Below the pieces are notes generated by a model that saw only the letters and a program-made list of their open reading frames with translations, searched no databases and had not been told where the DNA came from. The position numbers and the translations under genes are program-made. From the NCBI RefSeq assembly GCF_000516985.1, contig NW_006917095.1, positions 2,423,077 through 2,487,076 on the forward strand: a stretch of DNA of 64,000 bases, in the 5' to 3' direction. Below are positions 35,473 to 47,758 of the stretch, one piece after another; the first letter of the stretch is position 1; every line of letters starts with the position of its first letter. The DNA is from Pestalotiopsis fici W106-1. Its lineage: Eukaryota; Ascomycota; Sordariomycetes; Amphisphaeriales; Sporocadaceae.

Positions 35473-38400
35473 ATGGCTTCAGATGCGCAAGATGACGATC
35501 GATCCGACCTTGAGACCGGTCCCTTCGTGCTGCGCACGTTGCTAAAAGATGTCCCGCTCTCTGGAGACGGCGCAAAGGATGACGACGTCAAGATCAATTG
35601 CGTGGAGTACCTAGGTGCGCACAAGCTACCTGATTCAGGCATACTTCATGTAGTATACGGAATTACGAGCTGATGCATCAATAAACAGACGGGAACCTCT
35701 ACGTTGGCACCTCCGCTTCAGAGCTTATCCATTTCGTTCAGATCCCCGCTGATCCCTCCGATGACTCTGCCACGCCCGTCTTCGTTCAAGCCTCGAGGCT
35801 TCAGCCAGCTTATGCCGAAACCTCGAGCTCCTCTAGTAGCCCAAAGCCTGGCATACAGCAAATTCTACTTCTGCCTCGAGTCGGCAAGGCATGCATATTA
35901 TGTAACGGGACAGTAACCTTTTATTCACTACCCGAATTGAGCCCAGTTTTCAACAATACGCAAGTCAAGAATTGCAATTGGATAGGCGGCATCGACTTGA
36001 ATGAGCTGCAGGGTGACCATGAAAACGCAGAGGGTGTAGGAGTGACGATTTTGCTTTCTCTGAACCGCCGTATACAAGTCGTCAGGATCGGCGAGGATGC
36101 TCGAGGCATCAAGAGAATCGACATCCCCGGGACATCCCTGACGGTCAGGCGCGATACAATTGCATGTGTGGCGGACTCTCGAAATTACTCTTTGCTGGAG
36201 ATTGAGCGCCAACTCAAGATCCCGCTCATGTCCATTTCATCCTTGGATGATGCTCAGCCTGCTGTGGGCCAAATGCAAGACGTCTCTGGCGGCAATGACG
36301 GACCTGGCATCACTAGAAGCGCCTCGTCTGCTAGCCGCCCACAATCCGGCCTTCAAGAATCCCATCAACACCGTAGGGGCACTAGTTTGGGTAACTTGAT
36401 AAGTGGAAATAGGAGACAAGAGCAGCCTCAAGTTGAGCAAGAAGAATCAGTCTTTCAGGAACCACCTGAATCCAGAGGCAGCCCTGCACCCCCTGAACAG
36501 ATACAGAGTAGGGATGGAACGCCACAACCCCAGGCCGAGGGATTACCACGACCAGCACCCACTCCAAAGCCTCGGGACGTTCTCCTGAAACCCCACATTG
36601 TGTCGCCAACACCTGAAGAATTTCTGCTTGTTACCGGAACTGGCCCTTCGGAGCCAGGGATAGGTATGTTCGTGAACCTCGATGGAGATCCTACGAGGCC
36701 CACTGTCGAGTTTGATCGATATCCAAAGGAGATTGTTGTTGATGGCGGCGCTTCGGATCTATCGTCCTCGCGGCCTAGCGTGGACGAAGACGATGAGGGA
36801 TACGTACTTGCTTCCATGGACCGGGAATTTGAGGATGGCTTACACAATGGCCTGGAGATTCAAAGATGGGACAGCGATGGATCAGAGGCGGAACCGACAA
36901 GGTATTGGCTCGAGCCGCCAGGAATGCGTTCGCCATCTCAAGCGATAGGCATCAGATCTCTTCGCGGTTCCAATGAAACGCACTTCCAGGAAATCGTCGA
37001 CAAGCTTTCTCAACAAAGATTCAAGCCATTCTCCCAGGGTCTGGAGGCATCCACCATGTCGCTTGGAAGCCTGGATTCCAGGACCGCATTGACGATGGAG
37101 CGTGTCTCAAAGGAAAAGGAGCTGTTTGAAAGGGATAATGACTCCCCCGATGACGAAACTTTACCTTCAGGATGGGAGAACAACCGCTTAGATGAAGAAA
37201 AAGAGTTTGCTCGAAGGCTAGCTGGCACTACAGCTCGGCTCGCTGTTTGGTCAGGAGATCACATATGGTGGGCTCTGCGCAACCCTCTAATCCTGCAGCT
37301 GGATACTCAACTCAAGAGCGTATCGAAATCCTCCATCAACACCGTTGCCGAGCGACGAGAACTGTTCAGTCTACTAAACTCTTTTCGTGGCCGCGACGCG
37401 AGATCCGAGCTGGAATTCCTTACTTTCAATTATATGAGACAAAGAACCGGTATTCTATTGCTGACAAGTTTCCTGCAACCAAATAAGGAGCCCTTTGGTG
37501 AATCAGAGCTTCGTGCACTTGAGGAAGTTCTGGTCGATAGTCTTCTTGACCCACGGGTTGTGCTGTCATTAATCCCCGGCGTCCGCAATGAAGTAATAGA
37601 GACTCGCAAAGGTATTTGGATCTTTGGCGGTGTAAAACAGGAAGCCGACGCTTACATTGCGACCGACGCCTTTGACAAGGGCAGATCTGGTGTCAATGTC
37701 CTGCCTGCTTCGGTACTGCAGTTCCTGAAGCGCTTTCTCACGGCATGGAGGAAAAAGAAGGGATTCGGCAGCATTCCTGATGAAAATGAAGTCTTTCGAA
37801 CAGTCGATGCTGCGCTTCTCGCCGTGTTGCTCGAACTAGATCAGCATTCGCCACCGGGTCTGGCAAGAGGCAAGTCAACACGCTCCGAGCTATACGATCT
37901 GGTGGACAATGGAGTCGACTGTTTTGAAAGGGCGGAAACATTGATAGAGTCATATCGTCGGCTTTTTGTCCTCAGCCGCCTGTACCAAAGCCGCAGGATG
38001 GCTGAAGAGGTACTCACGACATGGCGCCGAATTGTTGAAGGAGAAGAAGACGCCGGTGGAGAATTCCGCGATGGAGAACAGCGCATTCGAGAGTATCTAA
38101 CAAAAATCAGCAATCAAGCCCTGGTGCGCGAGTACGGTCTCTGGCTTGCAAATCGCAATCCAAAACTCGGCGTTCAAGTCTTCGCCGAAGAAAAGGGGCG
38201 TGCACCAAAGTTCGAACCCACACAGGTTGTCGAAATTCTTCGTGCGGAAGCTCCAGATGCTGTCAAGTACTACCTAGAATATCTGGTATTTGGCCAAGGA
38301 CACACTATCCATGTCAACGAGCTCATCACGTACTATCTGGATATCGTCATTACTCATCTTGAATCCTCCTCGGAGGCTCGCGAGGTTTTTGTGGCGACAT

Positions 38401-39137
38401 ATGCTGCTTATCGAGCTTTGCGCCCACTAAAGCCTACCTACAGGCAATTTCTAACAGAGAATGCCCCAGAAGACGATGAAGTCTGGCAAAGCCGGCTACG
38501 TCTACTGCAACTGCTGGGCGGACAGTATGATTATGATTTGGCTGCGATTAGAAGTCGTATTGCCGGCCTAGAGGCTACTGCTCCAGATCTCCTTGTTCCG
38601 GAAACCATCATTCTGGATGGGCGAGAGCGTAAGCATGAAGATGCCTTGCGATTACTCGTGCATCATCTGGGTGACTACGATACTGCAGTGGCGTATTGCC
38701 TCCGAGGCGGCTCCAGTATATATAGTATCTACCAAACCACACCACCGTCTCCTCATCCCACAGCGCCGGACAGCACAAAGGCGCCAAAGAGAAGAGACAG
38801 TGCGCCCCCCACAGAAAATGAGCAGGCAAGGCTCTTCCGTGCTCTACTCGGCGAGTTCCTGGAGATTGAAGATGTCAGTGACCGTGTAGAGCAGACGGGG
38901 ATGATGCTTGAGCGGTTTGGTGGCTGGTTCGATGTGGACGAGGTCTTGAGTCTTATTCCTGATACTTGGAGTGTGGACCTGGTTGCTGGTTTCTTGGTCA
39001 GGGCATTACGGAGGATGGTTGTAGAGAAGAACGAGACCACGGTTGCGAGAGCATTATCAAGTAGCCAGTACCTCAAAGTCCAGCATGATCTGGTCACCAA
39101 GATAGAGGAGAAAGGCCCGACTTTTGAGGGTGAATAG
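35473..39137 (+). CDS. VPS3: Vps3/TGFBRAP1-like CORVET subunit
   Basis: Exons 35473-35614 and 35689-39137 (1197 codons, 1196 aa); the intron (GTGCGC..CAG) splits an Asp codon. Order: N-terminal citron-homology (CNH) beta-propeller (about 30-270 and resuming near 410; NLYVGTSASELIHF, LPRVGKACILCNGTVTFYSLPEL), a long acidic/Pro-rich insertion (about 240-410), then a helical clathrin-repeat region. The latter includes AVLLELDQHSPP.. and, near the C-terminus, LRLLVHHLGDYDTAVAYCLRGG, the Vps39 domain 2 signature. The length and the absence of the Vam6/Vps39 N-terminal start favour Vps3, the Rab5-binding tether of early endosomes, over HOPS Vps39. A downstream ATG is possible, but the first exon carries conserved FVLRTLLKDVPL. 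Confidence 0.85.
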
Positions 39138-39556
39138 AAGAGGAATTTGGAGCGTTTATCATAGATTCACTCAAAGCCAAACTGTTCGACCAAGGTGGAT
39201 GTCTGTACATGTGTTGTGTTCCTCTAGTCCGACTAACCTGTGTTTTTTCCATACATGTCTTCACTGAGAATGCAGCAATATTCATGCTATTTTTTCGCAC
39301 AACAAAAGAGGGTGACAACTGTTTCGACTTACAAGACTGGTTCATACAAGGTCCTCTGTAGGTATCAAAAAAGGCCCACCACATGAACTTGAACTGAGTG
39401 CATGGAGCTCGGCTGGGTCGCCCCACTGCAGCCCACCTGCGTCTAGGTCGGCGATAAGCGATAAGAAAAAAAAGTTGGAGGTGCATAGGCCGGCGCATTC
39501 AGTCAACGCATTTGCGCCAGCTTCAATTCGATGGTGAACATGGAGAGACCGTAACA
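39138..39556. other. Intergenic, VPS3 to PWP2
   Basis: Short spacer in the same orientation: 3' flank of VPS3 and promoter of PWP2. No further feature seen. Confidence 0.5.
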
Positions 39557-42393
39557 ATGAAGACGGATTTCAAGGTAAATACTGACAGAAGAGCCTGCGC
39601 ATAAAGGGTATACCTGCTGATACTGCTCTACTCCCTAGTTTTCGAACCTTCTAGGCACGGTTTACTGCCAAGGTAACCTGCTTTACAGCCCCGACGGAAC
39701 CTGCCTGTTCTCCCCAGTCTCGAATCGTGTCACTGTCTTCAATCTTGTCGAGTGAGTTGTTGTCTGCCCGGAATGGTCACCATGGAGTCCTCGATCTGAC
39801 ATGGAGTAGGAACAAGTCTCACACTCTACCCTTTGCCCACCGCAAAAACATTGCCCGCATCGGTCTCACGCCACAGGGCAACCTCCTACTCTCCGTCGAC
39901 GATGATGGGCAAGCCATCTTGACCAACGTGCCTCGCCGAGTTCCGATCTATCATTTCTCATTCCGGTCCAAGGTGACGGCGCTCGCCTTTTCGCCCTCTG
40001 GTCGCCATTTTGCCGTCGGTCTGGGTCGCAAGATTGAAGTATGGCAGGTCCCGTCGACTCCAGACGCCAATGCCGAGGGCGAGCTCGAATTTGCGCCCTT
40101 CGTCCGTCACCACACTCATACTGGCCATTTCGATGACGTCCGACACATTGAGTGGTCTCCTGACTCGAGATTCTTCATGACTGCATCGAAAGATTTGACG
40201 GCAAGAATCTGGAGCTTGAACCCAGAAGAAGGATTCACGCCTACAGTCCTGTCCGGCCATAAGCAGGCAGTGATTGGCGCCTGGTTCTCCAAGGACCAAG
40301 AAACAATCTATACAGTGAGCAAGGACGGTTCCGTATTTGACTGGCAATATACACGCAACCCAAATGCCCCGCCACCGGAAGACTCAGATGACGAAATGGA
40401 GGACGAGAGCGACATGCAATGGAGGATCGTCCAGAAGCATTATTTCATGCAGGGCAATGCGACTGTGCGGTGCGCATCTTACCATGCGCCCTCGAATTTG
40501 CTGGTCGCGGGCTTCTCAAACGGCATTTTTGGTCTCTATGAGATGCCCGAGTTCAACATGATCCATACACTCAGCATCTCTCAGAATGACATAGATTTTG
40601 TCACGATCAACCAGAGTGGAGAGTGGTTGGCCTTTGGAGCTTCAAAGCTTGGCCAGCTCCTTGTATGGGAGTGGCAGTCTGAATCGTATATTTTGAAGCA
40701 GCAAGGACATTTCGACTCGATCAACTCGCTTGTATACTCGCCCGACGGACAACGCATTATCACGACCGCCGACGATGGAAAAATCAAGGTTTGGGATGTC
40801 GAGTCGGGTTTCTGCATTGTCACTTTTACAGAACACACCAGCGGCGTGACGGCTTGCGAATTCGCCAAGAAGGGAAATGTGCTCTTTACTTCGAGTTTTG
40901 ACGGATCCGTAAGAGCATGGGATTTGATCAGGTACAGAAACTTCAGAACGTTTACTGCGCCGACGAGACTTCAGTGGGATTGCATGGCTGTGGACCCTAG
41001 CGGTGAAGTTGTGGCAGCCGGATCCCGTGACTCCTTTGATATTCACATCTGGTCTGTGCAGACGGGACAATTACTCGATCAGATGTCTGGACATGAAGGT
41101 CCGATTTCGTCTCTCGCTTTTGCACCCAACGGCGGTCTGCTGGTCAGTGGTAGTTGGGACAAGACTGCAAGGATCTGGTCCATCTTTGACCGAACCCAGA
41201 CTAGCGAGCCATTGCAGCTGCAGTCGGATGTTCTCGATATTGCCATTAGGCCTGACTCGGAACAACTGGCAATATCGACTCTGGATGGACAGCTCACTTT
41301 CTGGTCCATTTCAGAGGCGGAACAGGTCTCTGGTCTCGATGGGCGACGAGATGTTTCGGGAGGTCGAAAGGTCACAGATCGCAGAACTGCTGCAAATGTG
41401 ACCGGCAACAAGAGCTTCGACACCATCAGATACAGCACGGACGGCAGCTGTCTATTGGCTGCTGGAACGAGCAAGTATATTTGTCTATACTCTGTCAACA
41501 CAATGGTACTTCTCAAAAAGTACACAGTCAGTGTCAACCTGTCCTTGTCGGGAACGCAGGAATTCCTCAACAGCAAACTACTCACTGAGGCCGGACCCGA
41601 AGGACTTTTGGATGACGAAGGCGAAAACTCGGATCGAGAAGCACGAAAGGACACTTTGTTGCCCGGCTCAAAACGTGGCGATCCATCCGCCAGGAAAAAG
41701 AACCCAGAAGTCAAAGTCACTGGCGTTGGTTTCTCGCCGGCCGGAACGTCGTTTTGCGCAGCCTCCACAGAAGGTCTGTTGATCTACAGCCTCGACAACA
41801 ACCTTCAGTTCGATCCGTTTGACCTGAACATTGAAATCACACCCGCCTCCACACTCGCTGTCCTTGAGAATGACCAGGACTATTTGAAAGCCCTCGTCAT
41901 GGCGTTCCGTCTCAATGAGGCCGGCTTGATCAAGAGGGTATTCCAGGCCATACCCTACACGGAAATCCCTCTCGTCGTTGAGCAATTCCCGTCCGTCTAC
42001 GTTTCTAGACTACTGCGGTTCGTGGCCGCACAGACCGAAGAGTCTCCCCACATGGAATTCTGTCTATTATGGATCAAGGCTCTCATGGACAAGCACGGAA
42101 AGTGGCTTATTGCCAACCGCAGCAAAGTAGACGTCGAGCTCCGCGTCGTTGCAAGAGCCATCACAAAGATGAGGGACGACATACGGAGACTTGCGGATGA
42201 AAATGTCTACATGGTGGATTATCTGCTGGGTCAAGCCAAGGACACGAGCGAAGAAGCGAAGGCACAGCTGTCCATTTCTGGTGGCTCTGATGGCACCACT
42301 AACCTTTTGATGCCTGCCGGCGGAGAGACTCTGGCTGATATTCTGCAGCAAGAAGAGGGTGTCTCGGAAGACGAGTGGATAGGACTGGAATAA
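39557..42393 (+). CDS. PWP2: Pwp2/Utp1, UTP-B subunit of the small-subunit processome
   Basis: Exons 39557-39574 (18 nt, encoding MKTDFK), 39639-39751 and 39810-42393 (905 codons, 904 aa). The joined start MKTDFKFSNLLGTVYCQGNL is the conserved Pwp2 N-terminus. Two tandem WD40 beta-propellers fill about residues 10-690, with clear WD repeats such as TASKDLTARIWSL, TTADDGKIKVWDV, SSFDGSVRAWDL and SGSWDKTARIWSI. The Utp12 domain follows (about 735-850; YLKALVMAFRLNEAGLIKRVFQAIP). The protein ends in an acidic tail. It binds U3 snoRNP and the 35S pre-rRNA in the nucleolus and is essential for 18S rRNA maturation, so it shares a pathway with NOP1 at the left edge. No anomaly. Confidence 0.96.
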
Positions 42394-43152
42394 TGAGGGT
42401 GCCAGTCAATAGCATCGTTCTAAATGGCCATTTGTACACTCTCATGCTACCGAGCTGCTCCAGTGGCCTCTCTGAGCATCTTGTCCTGGATATGGTAACG
42501 GTATACTCAGGCGAGCCCAGGTCAGAAAGAGCCGAGCCAGAGAAGCAGAGAAGCAGCACGCCAACCATCAGTCATATCAGGGCAGATCACATGACTGCGC
42601 CTCGTGCCACGAAACTACCAAGACAAGAGACAGGCCCTGGACTTCGGAGTTTCATTATGTTTGGCTCATGCACGCAATCACTGAATTTACATGCATTGAT
42701 CAGTGTGTTTGGTTTGTGTCAAATCGAGGGGAAGAGATGGTCGGATGATTGTAGAAGAGTAAAAGAATACCCATCCTAGGTAGAGATAGGCACTGCGCAT
42801 CGGAGATGTAAAACAGACAGTAGCCGAGACAATCTATGGAATTTTGAGCAAATGCTAAGCTGAATTGTTCCGACATGCTGCTCGTCTTATGTTCGTTGCG
42901 AAAAAAAAAAAAAAATTAGACATGATTTGTTCACAGAAGAGGCACGAGCGGTCGCAGATTGGGGGCCGTTTTGACACGGAACAGTCTTTCGCTACACCAA
43001 AATCCCATCAAGAGTATAGCAAGATGAGGCAAGAAGGGGCTGCCATGGATTTGCGCCTGAATACAAAATCAGATGCCAACGATGCTGGTATAATGGCTTG
43101 ATAATCTAGCTCTACTAATTCTCCGCCTTCTCAGACTCGTCATCTTAGTTAC
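42394..43152. other. Intergenic, PWP2 3' flank to Tc-like relic
   Basis: No gene seen. Contains an A tract (about 42900-42915) and the left copy of the direct repeat described separately. Confidence 0.5.
42868..43027 (+). repeat. Direct repeat, left copy
   Basis: About 155 bp clearly related to 43760-43914. Shared blocks in the same order include GACATGCTG, TCGTCTTATGT, an A-rich tract, ACATGATT/TTATGATT, GGGGGCCG, TTTTGA.ACG, CAAAATC and AAGAGTAT. By eye identity is about 70-75 percent with small gaps. The two copies flank the Tc-like fragment. Confidence 0.75.
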
Positions 43153-43623
43153 ATGGGAGTTGGCTCGGTTGCGGCAACTGTTTCCCTAACCCAGCACAGC
43201 TACCGCATCTCAACTGCTGCGTCGGTCAAGGATGACTACCTGGCCGGCAGCGTTTCCAATGGCTCGTTCCGTACTGATAATGTGCCGATAGCTGCCGTTG
43301 CTACTTCGTCAGGCATCCAAGACACGGGTTCGTTTGAACTTTCCTTCGGGGCCGCCTCGTCTAGCGGATCTTATGGACCATTTGAGGGCGCCGGAGCCGT
43401 GAGCTCCTGGAGGCTCGAATTGCCGCCATCCGAGTTTCGATCATTCGACTACAGCACCAACTCAGATGTCGTCTTGCATATGTACACTTGCGCAGGAGGA
43501 TTGGCATCTTCACATCGCGCTATAGAGTTGCCTAAGAATGAGGCACAAAGTTGCTACTCCGCCATCTACATAGATTCAATAACCCTCAGAGTTTACTGTT
43601 TGCTTTTACTATCGCCGGCATAA
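43153..43623 (+). pseudogene. Relic resembling the C-terminal block of Tc toxin A subunits
   Basis: Frame of 156 codons (open back to about 43105). Residues around 42-113 (VPIAAVATSSGIQDTGSFEL, then YGPFEGAGAVSSWRLELP, FRSFDYSTNSDVVLHM) carry the signature of the C-terminal TcB-binding block of insecticidal toxin complex A proteins from bacteria, which also occur as transferred genes in some fungi. Family members are thousands of residues long, whereas here only this small piece remains. Nothing recognisable lies upstream or downstream, and after the match the frame runs into unrelated residues before a stop. I therefore read it as a decayed, non-functional remnant. An alternative is a small expressed protein domesticated from it. 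The start codon is arbitrary. The family match is by recognition only. Confidence 0.65.
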
Positions 43624-43759
43624 GTTTTGACATGCTGCATTGGCTGCGGATCGCAAAGATTTTCCCATGTTCTAAAGCTGAAAAGTAGTGCAAGATGTGA
43701 TTACCTCGTGACAATGGTCCTGCCTATACCTGCTCTGCACATGAGTATCAAATTCTAGA

Positions 43760-43914
43760 TTCAGACATGCTGATCGTCTTATGTGCGTCGCCAAAAGAAA
43801 AAAGACTTGTTATGATTGCAGAAAAAGGTATATGAATGGCTGCAAGTTAGGGGGCCGCTTTTGATACGAAGTCTTGCGTTACAACAAAATCACATAAAGA
43901 GTATCACAACATGA
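43760..43914 (+). repeat. Direct repeat, right copy
   Basis: Counterpart of 42868-43027, offset by about 892 bp, same orientation. Sequence outside the block is not clearly similar on the right side; weak similarity may extend some 40 bp to the left. Confidence 0.75.
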
Positions 43915-45242
43915 ATAGCTCTCGACACGTGCTTCGAATAACTCTTCATCTCATGCGGGAAATCTTCTGGGTCTACCCAATACTGGCAGAGCACGCCGGA
44001 GCTGCTGCTGCTGCTATGCTGGCAGCCGCGCGGACTCGGACCTCGGAATAAGCTCATATGTCTCTCAAGACGGTCCCGTTTTGTTTGCTGGCAAGGCAGA
44101 TTTTTTGGCGCTCCCTCCAAGGCATCCCAGGCAACAAAAACAATTTTTTGAAAGAGGGAGGGGCGTCCCATTCCCAGAGACCAACATAATCGTTGGTGTG
44201 GCAACTTTTGTTTTGCCAGTATGGTCACTACTGTTCTCGTTGTGCCAGTGGCGTGTCTATAACCCCCGCCATTGTATGCACCACCATACAAACGAGTCAT
44301 ATGTCTTATGCAGGCATGCTGATGCTGACTGCTGCTGCTGCCTTGGTACATGGCTTTTGAGGCCCTTTTCATTAGACGAATGAAAACTCAGCCTACCTTT
44401 ATTAGCAAGTAAGGCTGCGTCGCTTTTTCTTCTTTCCTGTATAGTGTGTCGCAAATGACTAGCAGCTGCCTGTCAAGACGCGCTGACATGCACACAACGA
44501 TCCACGGAATAGTCATACTTGAACCTTGCCCTCCAGGCCAGGCTTCCAGGCCCCCCCGGCCCCCTGCTGCGTGTCCTGCGTGTCCCATGAATCATTTGCG
44601 AGTGGTGACCCCTGCAGCGAGCCGTTTACAGTATAGCTTTGCATACTCTAGGGAGCACCAAGACCGGCACGGCACCGACGGCGTTCGTTTAGTGATCGTA
44701 AAATGCTTATACTCACTAGGAGCGTGGTATAACTACAAATCTTGCACATGGAGTGGACGCAAAGTAGACTTTTGGTCTTATGAGATGGGTAATTAATACA
44801 CTAATCTAGACTATAGCCCTCACAGGCTGGAGGCCTACCACCACTAGGACCCATGGGTTGCGCACTTTTCTCTTTTTGGCTGCTTGCTGACGACGTCATA
44901 TCGAGAGGGAATCTGCGAGTGACTCAAATGAGCAAGTCTACTTTCTGAAAGTCTGCTGCAGCGGAGCCATGGAAGAAAAGTAAGACTTTTCCCGCTGTAA
45001 TTTTGATCAAACAGTGTCGTTCAGGTGTCATTGAGTCCAAGCATGCACTGAAAGATCACTGGAACGAGGTGAATTCACTACGAGAACGGAGTTCGCCACC
45101 TAAGATTGGGGACCTTGGTTGCCTGTTTCTCCACCATTATAAATGCACCACGCAGGCTGTAGTGGTACACGTAAAAGATGCGGCAACCCACCAGACGATC
45201 TGCGTCCAAGGCTCTCTCCATTTCTTGTCCGGGCACAGTGAT

Positions 45243-45250
45243 TATATAAG
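45243..45250 (+). promoter_or_regulatory. TATA box of the BCS1-like gene
   Basis: TATATAAG about 150 bp before the ATG at 45400. Confidence 0.4.
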
Positions 45251-45399
45251 AGCATTATTGAATCCCGCTCTCACTGATTCCCATTGCTTGCCTCTCACTT
45301 TCTACACGGGTTGTCTAGTTTTGGTGGGAATTCGTTGTTGTTTTTTTGGTATTTCAACAAGGTAGTCAAGTCATTACATCCTGCTCCAGGAACGCACGC

Positions 45400-47357
45400 A
45401 TGGACATACACTCTATACTGCGAGGGGGACTCCCCACCGTGGTTGAGAATGCAAGCACGGTAGCAAAGAACGCATCAAGCCCAGGGCAGATGCATGGAAA
45501 TCTGGCCGAGACCTTGCTGCCGCTGTTGGGCCTTCGTGCCTTGCTGCCAGTATACAGCTTCGTCGGCAACTCGTTGGGCCTCGACGTCACCTGGATACTG
45601 ACCCTCTTTGGTATGATATGGGCAGTCAACAAGCTCTTCCGCCAGGCATACTCGACCATTTACGCCTTTGTGGCTGAGAATCTCATGAGCAACATCCACA
45701 TCAGCAGCACTGACGACATATACATTCATCTCATGAGATGGCTTGCCCTGCAGCCCCGCCTAGTTCACTCGAGATCGCTCACGGCCGAGACCGTCAGCAA
45801 GACTGCTTGGGAAGACGAGGATGCCACCAACGTGTCGAGAGACAAGACTGGTAATTACCTAAACTTTTCAAACCAGGAGGCCAGAGCTGTAAGTTTTTTG
45901 ACAAGTCTCTATTTTATCCACGCAGGCTCTAATACATTGACCTTGTAGCCGCCTCGCTTTATCCCTGCAATCGGAGTCCACAGCTTTAGATGGAATGGTA
46001 CGCGTTACGGACTTCACAGGAAGCAAGAATCCATCTTTGACGATGGCCCTAGCACTGGCCTATCGTTCAAGGACAGAGAGGACCTAATCATCTCGTGCTT
46101 TGGCCGCAATCCTGGTGAGTACAGCTGTGAAATGAAAGTAACTTCAGCCCGAATCCCACCGCTGACCAAGTCATACAAGAACCCATAAAAAGGCTGCTGA
46201 GGCACGTAAAGGAAGCCTACTATGACAGCCACCACGCGAGGACCATTGTAAAGAGACCCAGTCCGCAGAACCTGCGCCGCTTCGGCACGCGTCATTGCTG
46301 GCAGCAGGTCGCCGACCGGCCCATTCGTGACATGAAGACGGTTGTACTGGACAACCAGCAAAAGGCCAATGTCCTGGGCGACATTAATGAGTACCTGCAC
46401 CCGGCTACACCGCGCTGGTATGCCAACCGCGGTATCCCTCTGCGCCGAGGATATCTCTTTTACGGCCCGCCTGGAACAGGAAAAACCTCGCTCTCTTTTG
46501 CTCTGGCTGGTGTTTTTGGCCTCGATATCTATGTCATTTCGCTCTTGGAACCATCCCTAACGGAAGAAGACCTAAGTGCTCTCTTTAGCAGTCTGCCCCG
46601 GCGATGCATTGTCCTGCTGGAAGACATTGACACGGCCGGTCTGAAACGGCCGGATGACGAGGTCAGCAAGAGCCAGGTCGACAAAAAGGATGACAATGAC
46701 AAGAAGGGCAGCGGAGCCACCGACGATGGTAAGAAGGAAACGCCAAGCGACTGGAAAGTGAGCGACCTGGCCAAGGCGCTCAAAAAAGAAGGCAATGACG
46801 AGAAAAAGGGCATCTCCCTCTCGGGTCTGCTCAACGCCATTGATGGCGTCGCCTCGCACGAGGGCCGCGTCCTAATCATGACCACCAATGTCCCCGAGTC
46901 CCTCGACGAGGCCCTTATTCGGCCAGGTCGTGTCGATTTACAGGTCGGTTTCACCAATGCCACGCACGCGCAAGTCGAGGAGCTCTTTATCCGCATGTAC
47001 GAGGCCGATCAAGGCCGGCGCCAGCAACAGCAGCAAGGCCCAGCACCAGCAGCAGCCAACGGACACGTCAAGGGTGATGAAAAGGGAGCATCAGCAGCCA
47101 ATGGAGAAGTGGTGGCGCCCGAGACGGACAGCGCGCTCAAGGCTGGCGAGCTCGACATCTCGGTCGAGGAGCTTCCAGCCGTGGCCCGGCGGTTCGCCGA
47201 CAAGATCCCCGACGGTCGCTTCTCCCCGGCCGAGATTCAGGGCTATCTGCTCAAGCGCAAGAAGCACCCGCTCAAGGCCGTCGACGAGGCCGACAAGTGG
47301 GTCGAGGCGATGCTGCAACAAAAGGCGTCCAAGTCAAAGGTGTTGCAGGTTCAGTAA
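45400..47357 (+). CDS. BCS1-like AAA ATPase
   Basis: Exons 45400-45888, 45949-46114 and 46180-47357 (611 codons, 610 aa). The N-terminus has a hydrophobic segment (about 46-80), followed by the BCS1 N domain (LMRWLALQPRLVHSRSL, PAIGVHSFRWNGTRYGLHRK, LIISCFGRNPEPIKRLL). The AAA module has Walker A GPPGTGKT (314-321), Walker B IVLLEDID (363-370) and the sensor region LIMTTNVPESLDEALIRPGRVD. Charged, lysine/aspartate-rich insertions follow Walker B (about 372-430), and a Gln/Ala-rich insertion follows the arginine-finger region. True Bcs1 inserts the Rieske protein into mitochondrial complex III. Filamentous fungi have many such BCS1-like paralogs with inserts and unknown clients, and this looks like one of those rather than the housekeeping gene. 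Confidence 0.9.
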
Positions 47358-47758
47358 GAAAGAGGATTAATGACCTTTAACGCAGTAAACGATTGCATCA
47401 TGATACATCCAGGAGGATACCAAAACGAACATCATGGTACGATTTCCTATATGCACAATCAGAGTGGCAACAGCTGGATAGACAACCTACGATAAATTTC
47501 TACACATAAGTAGGCATAAAGGGGATATTGTTGATTGGAAATTTGCCTGGTGGATGGGATGAAGAAAATGACTACAAGTTAAAATATGAATATTTGCCTG
47601 AAAGTACAATAAGGCTAGCTTGGCATTCCAGTAAACAAATTTTACCTGTTTCCATGAATAAATCTGATATCGACTGTCTCAAGACTGTATAAAATGGATA
47701 TGCATTTGTCCGCCCATATAAATGCCGGACGCCACTTTTTGCAGCAAACTGTACTCAA
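47358..47758. other. Intergenic, convergent 3' flanks
   Basis: AT-rich spacer between the BCS1-like gene (+) and the dehydrogenase gene (-). No gene seen. Confidence 0.5.

Larger units (their letters stand above)
43624..45399. other. Gene-free stretch, about 1.8 kb
   Basis: Apart from the right direct repeat, no supported gene. The frame 43890-44372 (-) is Ser/His-rich, partly from a CTG-type triplet run, and unrecognised. Confidence 0.5.

Noticed and set aside
42868..43914. LTR retrotransposon reading of the two direct repeats
   Set aside because: The inner segment is under 1 kb with no gag, pol, primer-binding site or polypurine tract, and the repeats do not show TG..CA ends.
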